Origin: Bacteroidetes bacterium UBA4414
Lineage (GTDB): Bacteria > Bacteroidota > Bacteroidia > Chitinophagales > Chitinophagaceae
Direction: 5' to 3'
Assembly (NCBI GenBank): GCA_002389765.1
Contig: DGQM01000024.1
Span: forward strand, 309,896-373,895
Length of the DNA stretch: 64,000 bases
The notes beneath the pieces are model-generated. The model was not told the origin of the DNA and made no database searches. It worked only from the letters and a program-made list of their open reading frames with translations. The position numbers were made by a program, and so were the translations under genes. Positions 8,780 to 16,860 of this stretch are shown here, piece after piece. Position 1 is the first letter of the stretch; each line of letters begins with the position of its first letter.

Positions 8780-8977
8780 TCAGTACTTCACTATCTGTTG
8801 CGTAAAGCTGGTATTTGTTGTTTGGAATATTAGCGTGTAGATACCTGATAATAAAGAACGCAGGTCTAATGTAAGGTTAGCCAATGGTTCCATACTTGTT
8901 TCATAACACACACGTCCGTTCATATCTACTACCAGTAGCGAGCATGCTTCTTGTTCTTTGTTTTTGATGTTAATCAT
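8780..8977 (-). pseudogene. orphan T9SS C-terminal sorting-domain remnant
   Basis: A 65-residue frame that matches only the last part of a T9SS type A sorting domain: LLVVDMNGRVCYE, then LDLRSLLSGIYTLIF and a basic/aromatic end (QQIVKY). The usual start of the domain (YPNPA) and any secreted passenger are missing. In-frame stops lie directly upstream (TAA about 25 bases before the ATG, and another just before it), so nothing longer can be read here. Most likely it is the surviving 3' end of a deleted T9SS cargo gene. It could be expressed as a small peptide, but it has no signal peptide. The rest of 8753-9222 holds only the purF terminator. Confidence 0.45.
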
Positions 8978-9122
8978 CTCTTCGTCAGCGTTGTTGTTTT
9001 AAGGGTTTTAAAAACAAAAATCGTCTTCTATGATAACAGTTTTCCAACCGGTTTGGTTGTGTTTGTTTTGTTCAGTATTCGGTATCGATTATTAGTCCCA
9101 GCAACCGTTTCTTTCACACAAA

Positions 9123-9153
9123 AAAATAAGGTGCCTTATTTTTATAAGGCACC
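9123..9153 (-). terminator. intrinsic terminator after purF
   Basis: GGTGCCTTAT and ATAAGGCACC pair around a 4-base loop. On the minus strand the stem is followed by TTATTTTTTTG. It lies about 70 bases beyond the purF stop codon. Confidence 0.85.
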
Positions 9154-9222
9154 GAAACTATGTAATAATTCAGTATTTGAAAATTAATTTTTCAGCAGAT
9201 TTTCTAAGTGTTTGTTTATCAA

Positions 9223-11064
9223 TTAATAACCTCTGCCTTCCTTACGCTCCATGTAGTTCATAAATGCCTTATTGGCTACTTTATTACCACCTGGCGTAGG
9301 GTAATTGCCTGTAAAATACCAGTCACCGTGGTTCTTAGGACATGCATCGTACAAGCCTTCTATTGATTGATAAATAATGTCAACATCTGCTGTTACATCA
9401 TCAGGGCGCAGCATTTTTGCAATCTTCGCGCTTACCTCATCAGGTGTAAACTGAGCATATATTTCCTGTACAAAGTTTTGTTCTTTCAGCGTACCGGCTT
9501 CATCAGCTGCTTTACACTTGTTGTATACTTCATCCAGCAGGTTTCCTTTGCCGTTTTCTTTCAGCAGTGCCACTGTAGCCTGGAAGGCAATGAAATCGCC
9601 CATGCGGCTCATATCAATACCATAGCAGTCAGGATAACGTATCTGTGGTGCGGAAGAAACAATGATGATACGTTTTGGTCCCAGCCTGTCCAGCATTTTG
9701 ATGATGCTTTCGCGCAGGGTAGTACCACGTACTATCGAGTCGTCTATTACTACCAGTGTATCAACACCGCGCTCTACAGTACCATAGGTAATGTCGTACA
9801 CGTGTTGCACCATCTCGTTTCGGCTGGCATCTTCTGTAATGAAGGTACGCATCTTCACGTCTTTGATGGCTATCTTCTCGATACGTACACGGCGGTTGAT
9901 GAGTTCTTCTGTTTCCTCAGCACTCAACTTGCCCGATGTAATGCGTTCTACTTTGATTTTGTTCAGGAATTGTTCCAGTCCTTTTATCAAACCATAGAAA
10001 GCAGTCTCTGCCGTATTCGGGATGAATGATATAATGGTATTCTTCAGTTTGTAGTCTACAGCCTCCAGTACTTTCTCTGCAAGGTTGCGGCCCAGTTGCT
10101 TACGTTCTTTATATATTTCAGTATCGCTACCACGGCTGAAGTAGATGCGCTCGAAGCTACATGCTTTCAGCTCTTTTTCTGCCAATATGCGCGGATTGCT
10201 GAAGTCGCCGTTAGCTTTTACAATAACAGCATGCCCCGGTTGCAGTTCTTTTACTTCTTCCAGCGGTGCATTAAACGCTGTCATGATAGCAGGGCGTTCA
10301 GATGCTACTACCACTACCTCGTCATCTTTATAGAAATATGCCGGGCGTATGCCATTGGCATCGCGCAGTACAAAGCTATCACCATTACCTACAAGGCCGC
10401 TGCATACAAAACCACCGTCAAAATGAGCAGCTGCTTGTTTCAGTGCACCTTCCAGATTCAGGTTCTGTGGGTCAGTATCGTCTGCCATGCACAGATAGTA
10501 ATGTACCATTTCTATCATGGCACCCAGATCGCTCTCGCGGATGGTACTGGTAGGGTGTGCATTCAGCATATCAAACAACTCATCTGTATTTACCAGATTG
10601 AAGTTGCCCGCCATTGCAAGGTTGCGTGTCGGGTTGATATCCGGCTTGTGGAACGGGTGGCAGAACTCAATATTGTTCTTACCCTGTGTACCATAGCGTA
10701 AGTGACCCAAAAGTACCTCACCCATAAAGCGCAGGTAGCCCTTCAGCAGTCCCGGATATTGACGTATCTCTGGGTACATCTTTTCGAGCTCACTAACCTC
10801 TTGTTGTACGTTTTGGAAAATCTGGGAGATGGCCTGTGCGCCGCTTACCCGCAGGCGGTGCATAAACTGGTGTCCCGGTTCTGTATTCAGCTTTACGGTA
10901 GCTATACCGGCGCCGTCCTGTCCACGGTTATGTTGTTTTTCCATGAGCAGGTACAGTTTGTTAAGGCCGTAGAAAGCTGTACCGTATTTGCGGTGGTAAT
11001 ATGCCAGTGGCTTCAGCAGGCGGATGTAAGCCAATCCACATTCGTGGCGAATCGCGTCAGACAT
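9223..11064 (-). CDS. purF: amidophosphoribosyltransferase, long Bacteroidota form
   Basis: First committed step of purine synthesis: PRPP plus glutamine gives 5-phosphoribosylamine. The N-terminal class II glutamine amidotransferase has its nucleophile at Cys9 (HECGLAY), after a short propeptide, with QHNRGQDGAG and RYGTQG following. The C-terminal phosphoribosyltransferase carries the PRPP loop VVIDDSIVRGTTL and SSAPQIRYPDCYGIDM. At 613 residues it is over 100 longer than the E. coli enzyme, as is usual in Bacteroidota. The ATG at 11064 lies only 7 bases from a TATCTTTG promoter element, so the mRNA may be nearly leaderless. The lysE-type gene ends 15 bases upstream, and the promoter overlaps its stop codon. 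Confidence 0.93.
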   Translation of the reverse strand: MSDAIRHECGLAYIRLLKPLAYYHRKYGTAFYGLNKLYLLMEKQHNRGQDGAGIATVKLNTEPGHQFMHRLRVSGAQAISQIFQNVQQEVSELEKMYPEIRQYPGLLKGYLRFMGEVLLGHLRYGTQGKNNIEFCHPFHKPDINPTRNLAMAGNFNLVNTDELFDMLNAHPTSTIRESDLGAMIEMVHYYLCMADDTDPQNLNLEGALKQAAAHFDGGFVCSGLVGNGDSFVLRDANGIRPAYFYKDDEVVVVASERPAIMTAFNAPLEEVKELQPGHAVIVKANGDFSNPRILAEKELKACSFERIYFSRGSDTEIYKERKQLGRNLAEKVLEAVDYKLKNTIISFIPNTAETAFYGLIKGLEQFLNKIKVERITSGKLSAEETEELINRRVRIEKIAIKDVKMRTFITEDASRNEMVQHVYDITYGTVERGVDTLVVIDDSIVRGTTLRESIIKMLDRLGPKRIIIVSSAPQIRYPDCYGIDMSRMGDFIAFQATVALLKENGKGNLLDEVYNKCKAADEAGTLKEQNFVQEIYAQFTPDEVSAKIAKMLRPDDVTADVDIIYQSIEGLYDACPKNHGDWYFTGNYPTPGGNKVANKAFMNYMERKEGRGY

Positions 11065-11071
11065 GAGGCGG

Positions 11072-11079
11072 CAAAGATA
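11072..11079 (-). promoter_or_regulatory. -7 promoter element for purF, abutting the upstream stop codon
   Basis: Minus-strand TATCTTTG fits TAnnTTTG and directly adjoins the TAG stop of the upstream exporter gene. If transcription starts about 4 bases after the motif, the purF leader would be only about 4 bases. No well-spaced -33 TTTG was found, so strength is uncertain. Confidence 0.5.
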
Positions 11080-11787
11080 CTAAGCTTTGGCAAAGTTTGT
11101 ATTATATACAGATTGAATTTGCTGATATACTGTCGGCTTCTTCATTTCAGGCTGTTTGAAATGGATATTCAATGCCGTACTGAAAAACAGTGCAATACCG
11201 ATGGATAATATGCAAATGGCAGATATTTTCTGCAAATACATGATTCTGCGCAGTGTCAGCTTTCTGCGGATGCCATCTGCAAGAAATACTTTTAATATGT
11301 CTATGGCTAGGATTAATCCCAAACAGGTACCGAAAAGTACAAATCTATATAGAGATGTAGTATTGGCAGTGGCAGTAACAGCTCCCAGCCATATTATAAT
11401 AACACCGGGATTAAAAGTATTAATCAAAAAACCACTACTGAAAATCCTGAAGTAATGGCCGCCGCTTATGGTAATGGTTTTTGCGCTCGGGCGTACAGGT
11501 TTGTATTTTCTGATGACCCCGGCTAAGCCCACAATCATCAATACAATAGCACCGCCATATGCAATGTATTTTTCATATTCATTCAGCAGTTCCAGCCATT
11601 CTGCGGCTACATTGGCAATGGTTACATACAGTATATCGCTCAGCGACACACCAGCTATAAATGCAATACCTGCTTTATAGCTGTGGTTCAGGCTATAGCG
11701 CAATACGGCAAACAGGGTAGGGCCTACCGAGATAGCCATAAACAGCCCAAGCAAAAGTCCTTTTATGATAGCATCAATCAAATGCAT
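11080..11787 (-). CDS. LysE/RhtB-family amino-acid exporter
   Basis: A 235-residue inner-membrane protein with about six hydrophobic helices. The N-terminus has the family pattern: a first helix with GLFMAISVGPTLFAVLRYSL, then GIAFIAGVSLSDILYV. A later helix holds FLINTFNPGVIIIWLGAV, the typical NP motif. LysE-type carriers export amino acids or related small molecules driven by the proton gradient; the substrate cannot be told from sequence. It lies just upstream of purF, with only 15 bases between, so some read-through is likely, but I see no pathway link. Confidence 0.85.
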   Translation of the reverse strand: MHLIDAIIKGLLLGLFMAISVGPTLFAVLRYSLNHSYKAGIAFIAGVSLSDILYVTIANVAAEWLELLNEYEKYIAYGGAIVLMIVGLAGVIRKYKPVRPSAKTITISGGHYFRIFSSGFLINTFNPGVIIIWLGAVTATANTTSLYRFVLFGTCLGLILAIDILKVFLADGIRRKLTLRRIMYLQKISAICILSIGIALFFSTALNIHFKQPEMKKPTVYQQIQSVYNTNFAKA

Positions 11788-11866
11788 ACTGTAAGATATA
11801 AAACTTATGCAGAAGGGCTATTGATAATAGTCATAAAGCTGATATAAAAAATATGCTACTGTATGA

Positions 11867-12313
11867 TTATTTCACCCACACTGTCATGCTGCGAGTATCA
11901 GGTCCTGTAGCTTCTATCGTTATCCACAAGTGCGGATGAGGAAGTAATTCCGGTGCTTTCTCCGGCCACTCTATGAAGGAATAGTTATTTTTTTGCATCA
12001 CACAATCTTCCATACCGGCATTAACGGCCTCTTCCGTATCGCACAGGCGGTACCAATCCATATGGTATATGGTGCGGTCTGCGCCGTCTTTCAAAAAATG
12101 GTATTCGTTTATCAGTGCAAACGTAGGGCTGCTTACAGCATCTTGCACGCCCAGTATATTACAAAGCGCATGCACAAAAGTGGTTTTGCCTGCGCCCATC
12201 TCGCCGCTGAAAGCCCATACGTTGTATTGATGTGCAGATTGCCACAACTGATTTACAGCATTTTCTATTGTGGCCAAAGAATAGGAAATTTGTAATAACG
12301 GAGCCGGTGCCAT
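11867..12313 (-). CDS. tsaE: tRNA threonylcarbamoyladenosine biosynthesis ATPase TsaE
   Basis: Small P-loop ATPase that works with TsaB and TsaD to place the t6A modification on A37 of ANN-decoding tRNAs. The Walker A motif is GEMGAGKTTFVHAL, followed by SSPTFALINEY and the family motif HMDWYRL. The acidic region FIEWPEKAPELLP comes near the end. The start was set at ATG 12313, giving about 148 residues, the normal length. The ATG at 12370 would extend into the divergent ATPase gene and adds a non-conserved leader. The gap to the divergent gene is 42 bases. Confidence 0.92.
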   Translation of the reverse strand: MAPAPLLQISYSLATIENAVNQLWQSAHQYNVWAFSGEMGAGKTTFVHALCNILGVQDAVSSPTFALINEYHFLKDGADRTIYHMDWYRLCDTEEAVNAGMEDCVMQKNNYSFIEWPEKAPELLPHPHLWITIEATGPDTRSMTVWVK

Positions 12314-12355
12314 AGTTGCTGCGAAGATACTATCAAATGCCGGATACAAAACATC

Positions 12356-14485
12356 ATGCAGAAAACACATGCAACAGTAGTAGAGGGGATGACCTGTGGG
12401 AACTGCGCTTTGACGATATCTAAACTGTTAGAGAAAAAAGGTGCTACCAATATTTCAGCAAATGCTGCCTCAGGAGATGTTAGTTTCTCATTGCCTGAAG
12501 CTCAGGAGGTAGATGTGATATATGATATGATAGATGATATGGGCTACCATGTTGTGAGAGAGGGAGATGATGCTACAACAGAAGAACATACTCATCACGA
12601 CTATTCTACTCGATATTTAATAATCTGCGCAGTATTTACCATTCCGCTGTTGCTGCACATGTTTATTTCTTGGCACTGGTTACACAATCCTTATGTGCAG
12701 TTAGCTTTATCTACGCCTGTATATGCAATAGGTATGTGGGTGTTTGGTAAAAGCGCATTGCGTTCATTGCAGCATCGCCTGCCCAATATGGATGTACTGA
12801 TAGTGTTGGGCGCATCAGCAGCATACTTCTATTCTATCATTGGTCTTGTTGTATATACAGACCGCGCACATGATTATTTATTTTTTGAAACGGCGGCATC
12901 CATCATCACATTAGTAATGTTGGGCAACTGGTTGGAGCATCAGACTGTGAAATCTACAACCGTTGCCATCGATGCGTTGGTGAAATTGCAACCGCAGCAT
13001 GCGCGTATCATTATGACGGATAGCGTTGGCAAAGAGACTATACTTGATGTTGAAAGTAAGTATGTACGTGCGGGTGATGTGGTAATGGTGAATCATGGCG
13101 ATAGTGTACCCGTAGATGGTGAAATAATATATGGTGAAGGGCAGATAGACGAACACATGATAACGGGCGAAAGTGTCCCCGTACGTAAAATGATGGGAGA
13201 TGCTGTTGTTGGTGGTACACTGGTAGTAGATGGTAATATTAAAGTGAGGGCTACTACAGTAGGTAACAGCTCTGTGCTATCCAACATTATACGCATGGTG
13301 CGTGAGGCACAGGGTACTAAGCCACCCTTGCAGAAATTAGCCGATAAAATCAGCGCCATATTTGTACCGGCGGTTGCAGGTATCGCATTGCTTACAATTA
13401 TTGTCAATTACTTTTTTCTGCATCACAGCTTTGCAGAAGCCATGATGCGTGCTATAGCAGTTATGGTTATTTCTTGCCCGTGTGCTATGGGCCTGGCTAC
13501 ACCTGCTGCTGTGGCTGTTGGCTTGGGTAGAGCTGCTAGGAATGGTATGTTGATAAAAGGCGGTGATACACTGGAAAGGTTAAAGACTATTAGGCAGATA
13601 GTATTCGATAAAACAGGTACACTTACTACCGGCAAGCTACAGGTAGATGAGTTTGTGTTTGATAACAATATTATCAACGAAGCCGATTTTAAATCTGTTG
13701 TCGCATCTATAGAAAATCATTCTTCACACCCTATTGCAAAGTCTGTAAGCAGCCAATGGAAAAATGAAAAACAAACTGCTTTTGCAGATGTGAAAGAAGT
13801 AAAGGGTAAGGGCATGGAAGCCCGAGATGAACAAGGTAATCTTTGGCAACTGGGTTCTGAAAAATGGTTGAATAAAGACGCAGCAAAAGCGGGGTACGAT
13901 TTATATCTCTGCAAAAATAATCAGTATGCAGGCGCATTGCGCATTACAGATGCATTAAGAGCGGATGCGGTAGATACGATTAATCAACTGAAAAAAATGG
14001 GCTTTAAAACCATTTTGCTCAGCGGCGATAAGAAGGAGAAATGTGAACGCATAGCCAGTCAACTGGGTATAGATGTAGTGTATGCAGAGCATAGTCCAGA
14101 AATGAAACAAACCAAGCTGGACGAATTGCTCGCAAAAGCCCCAACCGCAATGGTTGGTGATGGTATCAATGATGCTCCTGCTCTTGCAAAAGCTACGGTT
14201 GGTATATCGCTCAGCGAGTCTACACAAATAGCTATACAGTCTGCCAATGTTATTTTGTCAAACAATCAATTGTCAACATTGCCAAAGGCTATACGTTTGG
14301 GTATATATACCGATCAAACCATCAAACAAAACCTGTTCTGGGCATTTTTATACAATATTGTAGCCATTCCTGTAGCCGCAATGGGTATGCTGAAGCCAAC
14401 TTATGGTGCCGGTATTATGGCGCTCAGTGACGTAGTGCTGATAATAAACTCACTCAGGCTGGGTATTCGCAAGATTTCAGATTAG
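12356..14485 (+). CDS. copA: copper-type heavy-metal P1B ATPase
   Basis: Pumps Cu+ (or a similar soft metal) out of the cytoplasm using ATP. One N-terminal HMA domain has the metal-binding GMTCGNC (Cys14, Cys17). A His-rich linker (EEHTHHDYS) precedes the membrane helices. The actuator motif is MITGESVPV. The transmembrane metal site is Cys374-Pro-Cys376 (SCPCAMGLATP), phosphorylation is at Asp418 (DKTGTLT), and SHPIAKS and GDGINDAPALA mark the nucleotide and hinge domains. The 709 residues are a normal length for a single-HMA CopA. The CPC motif and HMA type favour copper over zinc/cadmium. It stands alone, divergent from tsaE, with no visible chaperone or CueR-like regulator nearby. Confidence 0.93.
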   Translation: MQKTHATVVEGMTCGNCALTISKLLEKKGATNISANAASGDVSFSLPEAQEVDVIYDMIDDMGYHVVREGDDATTEEHTHHDYSTRYLIICAVFTIPLLLHMFISWHWLHNPYVQLALSTPVYAIGMWVFGKSALRSLQHRLPNMDVLIVLGASAAYFYSIIGLVVYTDRAHDYLFFETAASIITLVMLGNWLEHQTVKSTTVAIDALVKLQPQHARIIMTDSVGKETILDVESKYVRAGDVVMVNHGDSVPVDGEIIYGEGQIDEHMITGESVPVRKMMGDAVVGGTLVVDGNIKVRATTVGNSSVLSNIIRMVREAQGTKPPLQKLADKISAIFVPAVAGIALLTIIVNYFFLHHSFAEAMMRAIAVMVISCPCAMGLATPAAVAVGLGRAARNGMLIKGGDTLERLKTIRQIVFDKTGTLTTGKLQVDEFVFDNNIINEADFKSVVASIENHSSHPIAKSVSSQWKNEKQTAFADVKEVKGKGMEARDEQGNLWQLGSEKWLNKDAAKAGYDLYLCKNNQYAGALRITDALRADAVDTINQLKKMGFKTILLSGDKKEKCERIASQLGIDVVYAEHSPEMKQTKLDELLAKAPTAMVGDGINDAPALAKATVGISLSESTQIAIQSANVILSNNQLSTLPKAIRLGIYTDQTIKQNLFWAFLYNIVAIPVAAMGMLKPTYGAGIMALSDVVLIINSLRLGIRKISD

Positions 14486-14577
14486 CGTAATTGTCATAAA
14501 AAAGACAGCCGTGTTACATTTTCCTGGATGGGTTTTGCTAACTTAGTTATCTGAAACCCAACTCAAATACGCTAAGT

Positions 14578-16803
14578 ATGAGAAAATTATCATTGGCACT
14601 ATGCCTTGCCTTATCGCTAAATGCGTCTGCATATACAAGTATGTGGACTTATATTACTACCGTACCGCCATCCGTAAAACAAGTAGTTTTTCCTGGCTCT
14701 TACACATTGCTGAAGTTGCAGGAAGCACAGCTGAAATATGCATTAAATGCAGATGGTGTTACAATACAACTGCCAACTCCAGACGGTAAAACCAGAAATT
14801 TCACTGTAGTTGCAGCTCCATGTATGGAAAATGGGCTAGCAGCAAAATACCCGGAAATAAAAACGTATACCGGTATCGCTACAGATAATAAAAATATCAC
14901 TGCTAAATTCGATTTTACATACACAGGTTTCCATGCATTAGTGTTTGACGGGAATAAAACATATTTGATAGATCCATACAGCCATACAAGTGATGGAGGT
15001 TATTATATATGCTATTATCAGCAAAATATAAAACGCACAGACGATGTACTGTTGTGCGCAAATGCTGATACCACGATAAGAGAAATTCATAAGAACAAGG
15101 AATTGAATGTAGGCTCGGGTAACGTGCGTCCGGTTCAGTTCAAAATGAATGGTGCCAACAGGAAAACATACAGGTTGGCTGTTGCTTGTACTGGCGAGTA
15201 TTCGGCAGCAGCGGCTGGTACATCTGCACCAAGCAAGGCATTGTCAATGAGTGCAATTGTTACATCTGTGAACCGTGTTAATGGCTTGTATGAGAGAGAA
15301 GTTGGTGTACACATGGATTTGATAACCAACAATGACCAAGTAGTATATCTTGACGGTAGCACAGACCCTTATGCTAACAGTAGTGGTAATACCATGATGG
15401 GGCAAAATCAAACAAACCTCGATAATGTAATAGGCACAGCAGATTACGACATAGGTCACGTATTCAGTACAGGTGGTGGTGGTATTGCACAATTAGGTTC
15501 TGTATGCGATCCTTTTCAGAAAGCACAGGGTGTAACAGGGCAACCGAATCCGTTAGGCGCTGCGTTTGATTATGATTTTGTAGCACACGAGATGGGGCAT
15601 CAGTTTGGTGCTGTGCATACATTTAATGCTAATACAGGTTCTTGCACAGCTAATGGTGTTTCAGCAGCGGCTTACGAGCCGGGTGGTGGTACTACTATCA
15701 TGGCTTACGCAGGTATATGTGCCGGCAATAACATACAGCCACATAGTGATGCTTATTTTCATGCGAAAAGCCTCGATCAGATTTCTAATTTTCTCATGGT
15801 AAACGGTGCAATTTGTGCTACCTCTTATCCTACGGGTAATACGCCGCCTATTGTATCCGGTTATCAACAAACTTATGAAATACCATATCTGACACCGTTT
15901 GAATTAACTGCACCTGCAGCGACAGACACAGACCACGATACGCTTACTTATTGCTGGGAAGAGTGGGATTTGGGAAGTTTTGGTTCTTCTTTCTCAAATA
16001 CTACTGTTACAGGGCCCATTTTCAGGTCATTAAATCCTGATTTTTCAAGAACGCGCATTTTTACCAGATTAGATAGCTTGCGCAAAAATGCTACCAGCTA
16101 TTTGGGCGAAAAACTGCCTGAGGTCTCCAGGGTACTCAATTTTAAACTTACAGTGAGGGACATTTATAATGGTTACGGAACATTCAATTTGCACGATGAC
16201 CTGATAAAACTGAACGTAGCAAATACATCCGGTCCGTTCGAAGTAATATATCCTAATTTATATGCAGACTACCTGCAATCAGGTGTGTCATCTACCATCA
16301 CGTGGGATGTTGCAAATACTACGGCTGCACCGGTTAGTTGCAGTAATGTAGATATTCTTTTGTCTGTAGATGATGGTATTACATTCCCGTATACACTGGC
16401 ATCAAACACTGCAAATGACGGTTCTGAAACCGTAAATATACCGGCAGGTATCTATGCTGGTGGTTGCAGAATAAAAGTAAAAGGTGTTGGTAATGTGTTC
16501 TTTGATATGAGTAATGAAGGCTTCCGTATATTCCCTTGGTCGTCTTCGTCTGTAAATAATGTAGAAAGTGATAATGTAAAAGTATATCCCGTACCTGCAA
16601 AAGAAGTATTGAACATAGAGATGAAAGGCAGTGCGAAGTATATAGCAATCATCACAAATGCACTGGGGCAGCACGTATGCGCTATAGAAATACAAAACAA
16701 GGCTTTAGTTAATACTGCGCAATGGGCTACTGGTGTTTATTCATTGCAATTAATAAATACAGAAAATAACGAAGTGCTGAATAAGAAGTTTTTGGTGCAG
16801 TAA
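14578..16803 (+). CDS. secreted metzincin (reprolysin-like) protease with T9SS sorting domain
   Basis: A 741-residue secreted zinc protease. It has a signal peptide (residues 1-18, ending NASAYT), an N-terminal prodomain-like region, then a metzincin core with HEMGHQFGAVH starting at His337 (three zinc His plus the catalytic Glu) and a Met-turn (TTIMAYAGIC) further on. Beta-rich domains follow. The end is a T9SS type A sorting domain (KVYPVPAKEVLNIEM, then GVYSLQLI and a basic KKFLVQ end). So it should be exported by Sec and then by T9SS to the surface or medium. The target is unknown. A strong terminator follows, and the gene is probably monocistronic. Confidence 0.92.
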   Translation: MRKLSLALCLALSLNASAYTSMWTYITTVPPSVKQVVFPGSYTLLKLQEAQLKYALNADGVTIQLPTPDGKTRNFTVVAAPCMENGLAAKYPEIKTYTGIATDNKNITAKFDFTYTGFHALVFDGNKTYLIDPYSHTSDGGYYICYYQQNIKRTDDVLLCANADTTIREIHKNKELNVGSGNVRPVQFKMNGANRKTYRLAVACTGEYSAAAAGTSAPSKALSMSAIVTSVNRVNGLYEREVGVHMDLITNNDQVVYLDGSTDPYANSSGNTMMGQNQTNLDNVIGTADYDIGHVFSTGGGGIAQLGSVCDPFQKAQGVTGQPNPLGAAFDYDFVAHEMGHQFGAVHTFNANTGSCTANGVSAAAYEPGGGTTIMAYAGICAGNNIQPHSDAYFHAKSLDQISNFLMVNGAICATSYPTGNTPPIVSGYQQTYEIPYLTPFELTAPAATDTDHDTLTYCWEEWDLGSFGSSFSNTTVTGPIFRSLNPDFSRTRIFTRLDSLRKNATSYLGEKLPEVSRVLNFKLTVRDIYNGYGTFNLHDDLIKLNVANTSGPFEVIYPNLYADYLQSGVSSTITWDVANTTAAPVSCSNVDILLSVDDGITFPYTLASNTANDGSETVNIPAGIYAGGCRIKVKGVGNVFFDMSNEGFRIFPWSSSSVNNVESDNVKVYPVPAKEVLNIEMKGSAKYIAIITNALGQHVCAIEIQNKALVNTAQWATGVYSLQLINTENNEVLNKKFLVQ

Positions 16804-16822
16804 TCTTGCTATTGATGATATG

Positions 16823-16860
16823 AATAAAGGCTGATGAAACTCATCAGCCTTTATTGTTTT
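16823..16860. terminator. bidirectional terminator between convergent genes
   Basis: A perfect 15-base stem (AATAAAGGCTGATGA with its complement) around loop AAC, followed by GTTTTT on the plus strand. It separates the metzincin gene from the convergent uvrA. Confidence 0.88.
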
